Virus record (IMG/VR): IMGVR_UViG_3300028412_000004
Location: 1-64,000 of that record
Length of the DNA stretch: 64,000 nucleotides
Direction: 5' to 3' (one strand)
Source: a virus
Made by a program: the position numbers and the translations under genes. Under the pieces are notes generated by a model. The model saw only the letters and a list, made by a program, of their open reading frames with translations. It did no database searches and had not been told where the DNA came from. This document shows positions 32,324 to 40,906 of this stretch, piece after piece. The first letter of the stretch is position 1, and each line of letters opens with the position of its first letter.

Positions 32324-32576
32324 ATCTACAAAAAAAGAAGATGAGTTCACAGTACCTAAGCCTGACTCGGCTGAGGCAGGTCGCTTCCTGAACTCCATTA
32401 ACCACAAGAACGCGCACCGGGTTAACCGGGAAATTGTTTGGCTTAAGGATTTTGACATGTATGAGGTTCAATTCGCAGGTCCTCAGCTCTCTGCGATAAT
32501 GGACACCTTCACGTTCAAACATAAGGAGTCGGCGCAGAAATGCATCGATCACGCGAGTAGATTAAAGCCTGCATGA
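32310..32576 (+). CDS. Hypothetical protein, 88 aa
   Basis: Basic N-terminus (MPKRKSTKKEDEF) and a compact domain with FLNSINHKNAHRVNREIVW. Overlaps both neighbours. Not recognised. Confidence 0.5.
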   Translation: MPKRKSTKKEDEFTVPKPDSAEAGRFLNSINHKNAHRVNREIVWLKDFDMYEVQFAGPQLSAIMDTFTFKHKESAQKCIDHASRLKPA

Positions 32577-32821
32577 CACCAGCCGTACGCAGGATGATAT
32601 ACGATAAGGCCGTTTATCGTATGCAGTTATTTCGACGGGCGCAGGCTGTGTTGCTTTGGTATTTGCTGAGCTTGATACCTATCATACACTTACTCGACCT
32701 GCATGAAGCAGATGTTCCATTATTCGGGACAGGTATTATCCTGCTGGCCGTCGCACATTACAGACGCCTCTATTGGAGGAAGGTCGCTTGCAATCACGAA
32801 ACACAAACACACCAAAACTAA
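32573..32821 (+). CDS. Two-helix membrane protein, 82 aa
   Basis: Two hydrophobic stretches (AVLLWYLLSLIPIIHLL; LFGTGIILLAVAHY) between basic ends. A membrane protein of unknown role. Confidence 0.5.
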   Translation: MTPAVRRMIYDKAVYRMQLFRRAQAVLLWYLLSLIPIIHLLDLHEADVPLFGTGIILLAVAHYRRLYWRKVACNHETQTHQN

Positions 32822-32831
32822 GTAGATTAAA

Positions 32832-33125
32832 ATGGAAACAACCAAAGAAATAAAACTAAAGGAAGTGCTCGCGAATACTCTTTTCGCAACTGGCGACAAC
32901 GCAGAGGTGGACACATGGCGGAGTGACGGAGACGTCCGTAATGCTTACCGCCGGATAGCCGACGAGTTCCTGGAGAGTCTGACCGAAGCAGGTCTGCGCG
33001 TAAGTGTGAAGAACTCGAAGAAAGTCGACGAGGCCCTAGAAACCATAATCACCGTCCCGGCAGTACACGCTTACACCTTAGATGAGTTGGGATTAAAGAA
33101 GTCGCCTTCATCAATACTGGAATAA
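32832..33125 (+). CDS. Hypothetical protein, 97 aa
   Basis: Charged, with LESLTEAGLRVSVKNSKKVDEAL, followed by VPAVHAYTLDELGLKK. Not recognised. It is followed by a hairpin terminator at 33211. Confidence 0.5.
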   Translation: METTKEIKLKEVLANTLFATGDNAEVDTWRSDGDVRNAYRRIADEFLESLTEAGLRVSVKNSKKVDEALETIITVPAVHAYTLDELGLKKSPSSILE

Positions 33126-33210
33126 GCCCTACCGCAGACCTCATATAGGCGGGTGCAAAAATACCCGTTGTTGCGTTATATAGAAATAGGAGAACCGCCA
33201 CATCTCCATC

Positions 33211-33245
33211 AAGCGCCCAGCGAATTAGACAATCGTTGGGCGCTT
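33211..33245 (+). terminator. Terminator-like hairpin before the hairpin-tiled gene
   Basis: AAGCGCCCA (33211-33219) pairs with TGGGCGCTT (33237-33245), with a further three pairs inside, then TTTCGTCT. A smaller stem (33189-33193 with 33203-33207) precedes it. Confidence 0.55.
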
Positions 33246-33283
33246 TCGTCTGTGGTATGTTATAACAAGCAAGGAAGGAAAAT

Positions 33284-34204
33284 ATGGACCCCAAGAAGAA
33301 AATGAAACTAAACGGGTTAGAGAGCGCCATGAGCGCCCTCAAACCCGTTCACAGCCGCCGGCGCTCCAAGCCTGCAGGGCGAGCGGTACATAAAAAGTCC
33401 ACCAGCGTGGTGGACTTAGAGTGCACGGAAGTCCACCAGGACTTCCTGGTCGTAGTTAAGGCGGGGCTTTGCCTCGTCTTGGATGCTGCGAACAAATCCG
33501 GGGTGACGACCTCGGATCTGTACGGCAAGGTGCCGTATCACAAGTTAGCGGCGGATTACTTCCGCCAAAATTGTGACGCTACACCTTTCTCGGTTATGCG
33601 CTTTTATAAGAAAGCGCGTCGCTGGGCACTCTCCCCTCAGACCTTCCCCTTAAAACAGGGAGAGTCTAACAACTCTAAGACAAAAGTCTTAGAGTTGCGG
33701 AGGGCTCCGACGGCCCTGTACGTCTTCCGCGGGGTAGCCCGCGCTGCCTCCAAGGCAGGCATTACTGAGACAGCCAATACACGGCTGGCGCAATACAAAA
33801 ATCTGCCTCTAGGACTTTTTCACAGCTTGTACAAGCTGGAAAATAAAATGGTCGCAGAATACGCGACCATGCGAGGTAATCCACCTGCGGAGCTGGTCAC
33901 CCCGCAGGTGATTGAAAAAGCTGAGGAGCTGGCTCCTAAAGCTGAGGAGCCAGCTCCTAAAGCTGAGTCCACAGCGCAGCTGCACTCAATCCGGGTGCAG
34001 TTAGCGGAGTATACTGACGACGGTCAGTATATTCAAAACTGGCAAGAGGAGTGGGACATCGAGGCCCCCTCCCACGCTGCGGCTTGCGCCTCAGCGCGCC
34101 AGCGCATAGAAAACAGGGATCCAGACTGGGTCCCTGTTAAGAAAGGTTCCGATTACCAACAGGTCATCGGAACCATATTGACGGACGCAGTTGCGTCCGT
34201 CTAG
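33284..34204 (+). CDS. Unrecognised protein encoded by hairpin-tiled RNA, 306 aa
   Basis: A basic, helical N-terminus (RRRSKPAGRAVHKKS), a middle with DYFRQNCDATPFSVMRFYKKARRW, an acidic repeat (KAEELAPKAEEPAPKAE) near residue 215, and a last domain with IRVQLAEYTDDGQYIQNWQEEW. I do not know the family. The coding sequence is packed with inverted repeats (separate entry), which may constrain the protein or be its reason for being. Its palindromes are in frame and no stop interrupts them. A strong terminator follows nine bases after the stop. Confidence 0.55.
   Translation: MDPKKKMKLNGLESAMSALKPVHSRRRSKPAGRAVHKKSTSVVDLECTEVHQDFLVVVKAGLCLVLDAANKSGVTTSDLYGKVPYHKLAADYFRQNCDATPFSVMRFYKKARRWALSPQTFPLKQGESNNSKTKVLELRRAPTALYVFRGVARAASKAGITETANTRLAQYKNLPLGLFHSLYKLENKMVAEYATMRGNPPAELVTPQVIEKAEELAPKAEEPAPKAESTAQLHSIRVQLAEYTDDGQYIQNWQEEWDIEAPSHAAACASARQRIENRDPDWVPVKKGSDYQQVIGTILTDAVASV
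33311..34201 (+). other. Tiled array of about 24 RNA hairpins
   Basis: Stems I checked by hand include 33395-33404 with 33408-33417, 33427-33434 with 33439-33446, 33458-33467 with 33471-33480 (two G-U), 33496-33504 with 33509-33517 (one G-U), 33521-33527 with 33531-33537, 33670-33681 with 33686-33697 (12 bp), 33848-33855 with 33863-33870, 33882-33890 with 33902-33910, 33924-33937 with 33945-33958 (14 bp), 34010-34018 with 34023-34031, 34112-34122 with 34128-34138 (one G-U), 34145-34153 with 34166-34174 and 34180-34189 with 34192-34201. All differ in sequence. The G-U pairs occur on the + strand, so pairing is preserved in the mRNA rather than in its complement. Confidence 0.85.
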
Positions 34205-34213
34205 GTTCATTTT

Positions 34214-34250
34214 CACCGCGGGGGACTGGAGACAGTCCCCCGCGGTGTTT
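34214..34250 (+). terminator. Very strong 15-bp terminator
   Basis: 34214-34228 pairs perfectly with 34233-34247 around GAGA, GC-rich, then TTTGAATTTT. It closes the hairpin-tiled gene and separates it from the late region. Confidence 0.8.
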
Positions 34251-34307
34251 GAATTTTACCTATCAGCTGAGAATTGACTTATCGAGTTGAGTCGCTTCAA
34301 TACCTTT

Positions 34308-34745
34308 ATGTATTACATTGAGGAAGCCAGGTTTGTTAAGTCCGCAGGGAGCTCATCCAGCTACACACTGGATCCGCAGAAGCTGCAAGAATGTGAAGGT
34401 ATCATGGATCAGATCTACCAGGAAAATCCTAACTACTGGCCCTACGGGCTGAGCCCCTCCCACATGGATGGAGGTCTCTACATGGTAAGACAGGCATCCG
34501 ACAACTCCCCGGTCGGGTTCGTAGGTTGGCAGGAGCGTAAGCGTGGGCATGAGAAGATCGGATACTACTCGGTTGGTATCCTGCCACAACACCGTAAGAT
34601 GGGTTTCGCTAAAGAGGCGGTTCGGCGTCTCATAGCTAAGAAAGCATCCGGGGTGGATCGTGTGGTGGCTATGATTCTGAAAGGAAACGAAAAAAGCGAA
34701 GGGCTTGCGCGTAATCTAGGGGTTGCGGTGGAGAGCGTCGGATAG
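34308..34745 (+). CDS. GNAT-family acetyltransferase, 145 aa
   Basis: Strand-helix pattern with VGFVGWQERKRG, KIGYYSVGILPQHRKMGFAKEAVRRLI (an acetyl-CoA-binding Q/RxxGxG/A-type turn in HRKMGFAKEA) and NLGVAVES. ATG 34308 is used, although TTG 34287 is in frame. The protein substrate is unknown. The N-terminus has KSAGSSSS, a motif shared by many late proteins here. Confidence 0.7.
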   Translation: MYYIEEARFVKSAGSSSSYTLDPQKLQECEGIMDQIYQENPNYWPYGLSPSHMDGGLYMVRQASDNSPVGFVGWQERKRGHEKIGYYSVGILPQHRKMGFAKEAVRRLIAKKASGVDRVVAMILKGNEKSEGLARNLGVAVESVG

Positions 34746-34755
34746 TGTTCCTGCG

Positions 34756-34792
34756 TTGACACTTACTAAACAGAGCGACAATTTACTATAAT
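34756..34792 (+). promoter_or_regulatory. Candidate late promoter region
   Basis: TTGACACTTACT begins at 34756, and TATAAT (34787-34792) abuts the next ATG. The same TTGACACTT occurs before the gene at 46268 (46226) and TTGACAGTT before 61863 (61812). Their spacing to any -10 box does not fit sigma-70, so this may be a phage-polymerase signal (inference). Confidence 0.3.
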
Positions 34793-37057
34793 ATGAACCC
34801 AACACTTTTAAATGCGATTAAACCGACTGGCTCAACCAAGTCCGCTTCCAAGGCCTCCATCCTAAAGCAGCTGGCGGGTTACAGCGGCGGCGGTGTACTG
34901 GGTTCTGCATTCTACGACCAGCTCCAAGGGCACGACATCCCTACCTCCTTAGACGACATCTCAAAGCAACGCGCTCTGAACTTTTTGTTCAATGCCGCTC
35001 TGGTCGGCGGAGGCTCTAAGATGCTGCGAAGTGGTCTAACCGGCGCAGGTAATACAACGCAGGCTTTAGCAGGATCCGCTACGGTGTTTTCACCTCCGTT
35101 CAAGGACCTTGCGCTGGCCGCCACTAAGCCGGTTATGAAGCTGTCGGATACCATGGATTCTCTCAAGGATAACCGCACCAGTAAGTTTTTAGCTGGTGGC
35201 GCTCTAGGGTTAGGTACTCTGGGGTTGGGCATGTATGGTCTTAGTAAGTATAAAGACCACGTCAAAGACGAAGAGGGTAACATAGAGATAGCACTTCCTA
35301 CTCGGGATCCGAACGACACTGAAACGGTTGTCCGCATGCCTATGTCACAAGTAAATATGTCCAAGAGTATGCGAGATAACATTGAGCGAGATATGCGTCG
35401 ACGTCTCCGGGCTGGCGGTAGTGAACGTACGAAGAAACGCGATCCGCAGACCGGAGACCTTATATCCAAATTTGAATACCAGCAGAAGTATGCAGCCTCC
35501 ACACCTCCTGGATCTATTACGCCTGCACCACCTCCTCCGCCTAATGCGCCTGCTGCAGGAGCTATGCTGCCTGCTAGTGTGCGCCAGCCAGCGCCTGTGG
35601 TTGATGCAGAAGTGCCCCAAGTAGACCCTGCTTTAGAGGCTGCACAGACTGAAGCCGCGCAAGCCGCGCAAGCCATACAGAGTGCCACGATGGAGAGGGA
35701 ACATCTGAAACTGGAGAACGAGAAACTGAAGGCTAAAGCTGAGGTTGCTGCCGGCGTTCCCGAAATACCTAGCGCAGAACTTTCTCCTGCGTTAAAAGCC
35801 CAGGCCTCCAGGGCTATGAAAGCAGTAGGAGGCGTTAAGATGGGCAGCAGCTCCGTATTCCTTCTGGCTCACGCGATCGCGGAAGTATACAGCACAAAGC
35901 GCGCACATTTCAAATCGGCTTCCGCCCGAGTTCCGTCGTCTTTAGGAAACAGTCCCGCTGTAGCCGCTGCGGAGGGTGTTAAGCCCAAAGTGAACAAGAT
36001 TACTAAACAAGTAGGGCCCAACAGTATGGCGCAGCCTGCAACTGCGCGTAACGCCGGAGGAGACTCTAAAGGTTACCTGCCTTACAACCGCGCAGACTAC
36101 GCAAACCTTACCGAATCACAGAAGGCGGAGCAGAGTGCTGCTCTTACTAAATACCACCGAGCGCAGATGGTAGAACCAAACTGGTTCGATAATATGACAA
36201 ACCGCGCAGGACGTGGTGAGAATATTTTCGGCGTAACTGAGGACGCATCAGGTTTTGCGAGAGGTGCCGGTGCTGTAGGAGACTTTTTAATAGGTACCCC
36301 CGTACGAGGTTACACACAGGCCGCTGACGCCTACGGACGCGCCGATGCAGCGCAGAGTCGTGGAGAAGAAATAGGTGCGCGTTACGATGGTTATAAAGGC
36401 CCAGGTGCGAAGCTGTGGAGCGATCTTACTAATAGGATAGAAGGTCGAAACGAATTTAAAGCCTACCAGGAAGAGATGGATGCTGCCAACGCGCTGACTG
36501 GTTTTCAAGGCCGTTTAGGTAAATTAAAAGCCCAAGCAACAGGGGGTCTTACGGCCGCAGGCGCCGCGGCGTCTGTTATACCGGCCACACGTCTTGCTTC
36601 AGGTCTAGGCACAACGGCAAGGGTTGGACTCAGCGCGTCCGGTATGGTGCCCGGGATGCTGTTCTCTAAAGGAGGTGTAAACCCGAACGATATCAGCGAC
36701 AGTGCAGCCAGAGATTACTTCTCACAAGCAGGCTCAGGTAGACCTGACATGCTGATGCCGCGACAGGGTGGAGGTTACTCTAATTATGCGCTCAACAACA
36801 TGAACGGTAATCCTTACCACAACGCCTTTTCGGGCGCGTCCAACTACGGCGGTAACGGTTGGTTAAACGCAGGCGTAAACCAAATCCTGCCGACTGTCAT
36901 GGGATACGCTGGGCAGAACCCTTCGTGGAACAACACAATGTCAGGAATGTATAGCGGCGGGTCACCACAGCGTAATCAAATGATGCAGGCCTTAAACTCT
37001 GGGATCAACCTTGGCGGAGGTTCGTTTAATCAAAAACTCTGGCCCGCAGCAGTATAA
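34793..37057 (+). CDS. Large putative virion protein, 754 aa
   Basis: Starts MNPTLLNAIKPTG and carries KSASKAS. It has two hydrophobic glycine-rich parts (GGALGLGTLGLGMYGLSKY; TAAGAAASVIPA), long charged coiled-coil-like stretches and an Asn/Gly-rich C-terminus. It lies directly upstream of the polymerase beta gene. A structural or ejection role is likely, but no family is recognised. Shares the GLGMYGL segment with the protein at 59383. Confidence 0.55.
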   Translation: MNPTLLNAIKPTGSTKSASKASILKQLAGYSGGGVLGSAFYDQLQGHDIPTSLDDISKQRALNFLFNAALVGGGSKMLRSGLTGAGNTTQALAGSATVFSPPFKDLALAATKPVMKLSDTMDSLKDNRTSKFLAGGALGLGTLGLGMYGLSKYKDHVKDEEGNIEIALPTRDPNDTETVVRMPMSQVNMSKSMRDNIERDMRRRLRAGGSERTKKRDPQTGDLISKFEYQQKYAASTPPGSITPAPPPPPNAPAAGAMLPASVRQPAPVVDAEVPQVDPALEAAQTEAAQAAQAIQSATMEREHLKLENEKLKAKAEVAAGVPEIPSAELSPALKAQASRAMKAVGGVKMGSSSVFLLAHAIAEVYSTKRAHFKSASARVPSSLGNSPAVAAAEGVKPKVNKITKQVGPNSMAQPATARNAGGDSKGYLPYNRADYANLTESQKAEQSAALTKYHRAQMVEPNWFDNMTNRAGRGENIFGVTEDASGFARGAGAVGDFLIGTPVRGYTQAADAYGRADAAQSRGEEIGARYDGYKGPGAKLWSDLTNRIEGRNEFKAYQEEMDAANALTGFQGRLGKLKAQATGGLTAAGAAASVIPATRLASGLGTTARVGLSASGMVPGMLFSKGGVNPNDISDSAARDYFSQAGSGRPDMLMPRQGGGYSNYALNNMNGNPYHNAFSGASNYGGNGWLNAGVNQILPTVMGYAGQNPSWNNTMSGMYSGGSPQRNQMMQALNSGINLGGGSFNQKLWPAAV

Positions 37058-37080
37058 ACAACTAGAAGGATCTCAATATT

Positions 37081-40035
37081 ATGCCACTGGGTATTAAAGA
37101 CAACGTCATTCAAGATGTTCTGGAAGAAGATGTAGACGTAGAGTTCACCAACTCGAATAAATTCTTTGGGTCGCACGCTAATCTGGTCCCGCTACAGTCG
37201 GCTGTGGCAGCCCCGCGTATATTCTACGGATCCCGCTTCATGAACCAAGCCCTCCCACTTATAGGAGCAGAGGCTCCTTTAGTGCAGAATCTCAACAGTG
37301 ACGATGAGCAGGGTCGCTCGTTCGACGAGCTGCAAGGCCGCGCGTCCGGCGCAGTGTTCTCGGACAGCGATGGACGTGTGAAGGATATTACGCCGGACTA
37401 CATCACCCTCGAAACTCCCGACGGTAAAGAGGTTCGTAGAAACCTCTACAACAACTTTATTTTCAACCGGAAAACTTCCATACATAACACGCCTCTAGTA
37501 GAGCTGGGGCAGTCGGTGAAAGCAGGACAGCTTTTAGCTAAGTCAAACTTCACAGATGATAAAGGCACGCTAGCGATGGGTCGTAATGCTCGCGTAGGCG
37601 TGGTTCCCTACAAAGGCTTCACAATGGATGACTCGATCGCAATTAGCAGCGACTTCGCCGGGAAGCTGTCTAGTGAGCATACCGAGACCTACAGCTTGGA
37701 GAAGGACAAAGTTATTAAAAGCGGCCTAAACCACTTCATCAGCCTGTTCCCGGATAAATACACCAAAGCGCAGAGAGCCACTATAACGCCCGACGGTGTT
37801 GTTAAAAAAGGTACTATCTTACAGGAGGGAGATCCTATGATACTCGCCTCTAAACCTCGTATGGTATCCAGCTCCGCCTCTCAGATGGGTAAGTTGTCGA
37901 AGGTCATGCGGGAGTCCCGCACAGATGCCAGCCAGCTGTGGGAATCCTCGAAGCCTGGTAAGGTGTTGGATGTCGTCAACACGCCCAAAGGTATTAAAGT
38001 TGTTGTACAGTCGATTAAACCTGCAGAGGAAGGTGATAAGATAGTCTACCGCTCCGGTCAGAAAGGGATCATATCTAAGATTATCCCAAACGAGCACATG
38101 CCTCGCACCACTGATGGTAAGCCTCTAGAGGTGCTGCTTAATCCACTCAGCATACCCAGTCGCGTGAACAACTCGATCATCTACGAGATTCTTTTAGGAA
38201 AGATCGCGCAGAAGACTGGTAAACCTATCAAGATGCCTGGCTTCACAAAACCTGGAGAAGAATGGTTCGACATCATACAGCGTGCTCTTGATGAAGCAGG
38301 TCTATCTGACACAGAGGAAGTATTTGATCCAATGTCAGGTAAGACACTGCAGAACCCGATCACCGTCGGCAACGGCTATGTCTTAAAGCTGCACCACACC
38401 GGTGCGTCGAAAGCATCCGCGAGAGGACAAGGAAGTTACTGCTACGACGAAGAAACTGAAGTACTCACTGACACAGGTTGGACAGCGTGGCCTGCTGTAA
38501 ACGCATCTCACAAATTGGCAACTCTCGACGATAGTGACAGTATTGTATTCCAGAAGCCTTCTGAACTCATAGCACAGGACTACTCAGGTGAGATGTATGG
38601 GTTCAAGGAGAGTAATTACATAGACTACCTAGTTACACCAGAACACGACCACTGGGTTAAGTTCCGCGGACCCGTATCTGAATACAGGAGGGTGAAAGCT
38701 AAGGATCTACACGGTAAAATGTTTTATGTAAAGCGGCAGGGCTTTAAATACACAGGAGGAGTAGATCCTAAGAGTACCACCATCCTGGAAGACGGACACG
38801 TCGAGCCTATAAAATTCGACTGGGGCGACTATGTTGAATTCATGGGTTGGTGGCTTACGGAAGGGTCTGTGCGTTTAAATGAGAACACCTCAGAGAATGA
38901 GGTCTACATACGGCAGAGCAAGCACACCAGTGAAGCTAACTTTTACAGAATCCAAAAACTTCTGGATCGTGTGGGCATCGCATACAGGGTCCACACAAAC
39001 AAAGAAAAGCAGAGTTTGGGATTCTGTATGAGCAGTAAGGCGCTGGCTCGACATCTTAAAGAATCCTGCGGTGGATCCGAGTGTGGTAATAAATCCATCA
39101 CACACACACTACTACACGCCTCGTATGCTAGTAGGATGCTTCTATACAATGTCATGATGCTGGGCGATGGTTGTCTAAGCACAGGAGTATACACCACATC
39201 ATCTAAAGCTCTCATAGACACTTTCCAGATCCTGGTAACAGGCTTGGGCTGGTCCGCAGTACCGCACTGCAGGGAAGTAAGGCCGACGACAGATGGCCCT
39301 GTATCGAACCCGGTCTACGAGACTACTACGTCGAAGAAGCGCGCTAACGCGCTGATACAGCAAGCACCTAGATACTCTGGAAAATTTTACACGAAACACT
39401 ACGAAGGTAGAATATATTGCGCAGTCATGGGAGGACGTGGATTACTCTACGTGCGTAGGTGTGGTAAGCCAATGTGGTCCGGTAACTCGCTCGACCAGCA
39501 GCCACTCAAAGGTGGTAGTGAAGGAGGTAAGGCTAAACGCTTCTCCGGGCTAGAGGTCGGCTCAATGCTGTCGGCCGGTGCCTACAAAACTTTACGGGAG
39601 GGCTCCACACTTCGCGGACAGCAGAATGACGAGTATTGGAGGCAGCTACGCCAGGGTAAAACACCCAGACGCCCCGGTGAACCTTTTGTTTGGCGTAAGT
39701 TCCAGACCTTGTTACAGGGCGCTGGTATGAATCCTCGCGACATGGGCGGAGGACAATTACGACTAGGCCCGCTCACCGAGACAGAGCTGCAAAAACGCAA
39801 ACCTTTCGAAATACGCAATGGGAAGATGGTTAACCTAAACTCGCTGGAACCTGAAGCTGGCGGGTTGTTTGACCCCGCTTTGGTAGGGTCTGGTAAGTGG
39901 GGCAAGATTCCGCTCGACATGGCTCTACCAAACCCTGCTTTCGAAAAACCTATACTGCGTTTACTGGGACTTACTCAGAAAGATTTCAACGCTATCATGG
40001 CTGGCGAAATGGAATTACCAGAGCGGTTGCGATAA
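37081..40035 (+). CDS. rpoB: RNA polymerase beta, C-terminal half, with intein
   Basis: 984 aa including a 349-aa intein. The extein part matches bacterial beta from about E. coli residue 650: FFGSHANLVPL, GRNARVGVVPYKGF then DDSIAIS, GDKIVYRSGQKGIISKI and LLNPLSIPSRVNNS. After the intein comes SLDQQPLKGG, the normal QQPLGGK region. The N-terminal half of beta is absent and must be a separate gene outside this window. It would build part of a phage-encoded multisubunit polymerase. Found among virion genes, so it may be packaged. Confidence 0.93.
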   Translation: MPLGIKDNVIQDVLEEDVDVEFTNSNKFFGSHANLVPLQSAVAAPRIFYGSRFMNQALPLIGAEAPLVQNLNSDDEQGRSFDELQGRASGAVFSDSDGRVKDITPDYITLETPDGKEVRRNLYNNFIFNRKTSIHNTPLVELGQSVKAGQLLAKSNFTDDKGTLAMGRNARVGVVPYKGFTMDDSIAISSDFAGKLSSEHTETYSLEKDKVIKSGLNHFISLFPDKYTKAQRATITPDGVVKKGTILQEGDPMILASKPRMVSSSASQMGKLSKVMRESRTDASQLWESSKPGKVLDVVNTPKGIKVVVQSIKPAEEGDKIVYRSGQKGIISKIIPNEHMPRTTDGKPLEVLLNPLSIPSRVNNSIIYEILLGKIAQKTGKPIKMPGFTKPGEEWFDIIQRALDEAGLSDTEEVFDPMSGKTLQNPITVGNGYVLKLHHTGASKASARGQGSYCYDEETEVLTDTGWTAWPAVNASHKLATLDDSDSIVFQKPSELIAQDYSGEMYGFKESNYIDYLVTPEHDHWVKFRGPVSEYRRVKAKDLHGKMFYVKRQGFKYTGGVDPKSTTILEDGHVEPIKFDWGDYVEFMGWWLTEGSVRLNENTSENEVYIRQSKHTSEANFYRIQKLLDRVGIAYRVHTNKEKQSLGFCMSSKALARHLKESCGGSECGNKSITHTLLHASYASRMLLYNVMMLGDGCLSTGVYTTSSKALIDTFQILVTGLGWSAVPHCREVRPTTDGPVSNPVYETTTSKKRANALIQQAPRYSGKFYTKHYEGRIYCAVMGGRGLLYVRRCGKPMWSGNSLDQQPLKGGSEGGKAKRFSGLEVGSMLSAGAYKTLREGSTLRGQQNDEYWRQLRQGKTPRRPGEPFVWRKFQTLLQGAGMNPRDMGGGQLRLGPLTETELQKRKPFEIRNGKMVNLNSLEPEAGGLFDPALVGSGKWGKIPLDMALPNPAFEKPILRLLGLTQKDFNAIMAGEMELPERLR
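38440..39486 (+). other. Intein in RNA polymerase beta, 349 aa
   Basis: Starts at Cys454 (CYDEETEVLTDTGW) and ends RRCGKPMWSGN before Ser803. It has a block-B TPEHDHW, a LAGLIDADG-type pair (FMGWWLTEGS; NVMMLGDGC) and the typical last block. It interrupts the GSY/SLDQQP junction near the clamp end of beta. Splicing blocks and both endonuclease motifs are present, so it may be active and homing-competent. The penultimate residue is Gly rather than His. Confidence 0.92.
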
Positions 40036-40105
40036 GCTCCAAGGATTGGATTTTCATACATCCTCGGAAATACGCAAAAACGAGTGTTTTCAGGTTATAT
40101 AAAAA

Positions 40106-40343
40106 TGTAGAGTAGTGGTTCTATCTACACCACTTTGTTGGAACATGACCTGTGTGTGTTCCTAAAGCCCGCGCCGACCTCCTTACACGTCACACTGTAG
40201 TGGTTTGGATTGATTCTCTATTCCATTAGGGAGGTCGGCGTCTGGTAATTTTAAACCCTCCTCGGGTTAATAGAGGGTAGCAATCCGTAAAGCTACGTTC
40301 TGAGATTTCACTCAGATGGTTCTAACTCTCCCTGTCGGAGAGT
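40106..40343 (+). promoter_or_regulatory. Structured leader RNA, multiple hairpins
   Basis: 40114-40119 pairs with 40129-40134, and 40106-40111 with 40124-40129 (the two cross, so a pseudoknot is possible). 40140-40145 pairs with 40157-40162. 40172-40182 pairs with 40230-40240 (11 bp). 40299-40304 pairs with 40311-40316, and 40325-40331 with 40337-40343. The gap 40036-40404 has no gene. It precedes the hairpin-rich gene at 40405, so it may be one structured transcript. An AAGGAG at 40387-40392 lies 12 bases before that start. Confidence 0.6.
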
Positions 40344-40404
40344 CCACTCACCTATAATCAATGGTGCTGACAAAAAAGATCGGAAAAAGGAGCTAAGCAA
40401 AACT

Positions 40405-40797
40405 ATGAAAAAAGGAATCAAAAAAGCTGGCCGCATGGCCACATCCGCAGTAATCACATCCTCTGCTTTCACAGGTAAATACCTGTGTTTAGGGCTCGCC
40501 GCCCCGCTGACTCTGATCTCCGCCACGGCGGAGCTCGGGCGGAAGCCCCTAAAAAAGGGCCAGGCAAGCTGCACGGAGGTGCTCGACCTCACAGAGGTCG
40601 AACGCTCGGAGGTGCGAATCATCCGCGCGAAGGCGCGGCTGATTCGCGCTAACGAGCGCCTCGAGTGCGCGAAGCACCGCGCCCTCGAGGTAGAAGCAGC
40701 GCGTGAGCAACGCGCTGCTGCGCGTGAGCAGCGCGCAGCAGCAAAGGAGGCAGTAGCGGCTAACGCCGCAACTGTCGGCGATCTCGTCAACGCCTAA
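40405..40797 (+). CDS. Unrecognised small protein from hairpin-rich RNA, 130 aa
   Basis: A basic start (MKKGIKKAGR), a hydrophobic stretch (YLCLGLAAPLTLISATA), then a strongly charged helix (ERSEVRIIRAKARLIRANERL) and a repeat (AAREQRAAAREQRAAAKEA). Coiled coil is likely. Its coding sequence contains hairpins: 40470-40477 with 40480-40487, 40518-40524 with 40527-40533, 40584-40590 with 40594-40600, 40614-40620 with 40641-40647, 40659-40665 with 40684-40690, 40697-40704 with 40710-40717 and 40718-40724 with 40732-40738. Function is unknown. Confidence 0.5.
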   Translation: MKKGIKKAGRMATSAVITSSAFTGKYLCLGLAAPLTLISATAELGRKPLKKGQASCTEVLDLTEVERSEVRIIRAKARLIRANERLECAKHRALEVEAAREQRAAAREQRAAAKEAVAANAATVGDLVNA

Positions 40798-40805
40798 CCT
40801 ACACA

Positions 40806-40850
40806 GGAAAGTGGTGGAGGGCTTCGGCCTTCCACCACTTTCCTTTTTTT
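40806..40850 (+). terminator. Very strong terminator with UUCG loop
   Basis: 40806-40822 pairs with 40827-40843 (17 bp, one G-U) around a cUUCGg loop, followed by seven T. It is among the most stable terminators in the window and closes the second hairpin-rich unit. Confidence 0.9.
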
Positions 40851-40906
40851 AGCTATCAGCAGAATTAGGCTTGAAAATTTAAGAGACGCCTGCGAGTTTA
40901 CACCGT

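Noticed and set aside
34912-35688. Long antisense ORF (258 aa) opposite the 34793 gene
   Set aside because: It is the complement of a glycine/alanine-rich sense gene with GC-rich codons, is serine/arginine-rich without motifs, and has no start context. A shadow frame.
34793-37057. Large protein as the missing N-terminal half of polymerase beta
   Set aside because: It lies directly upstream of the beta C-half, but has glycine-rich membrane-like segments and no beta motifs.
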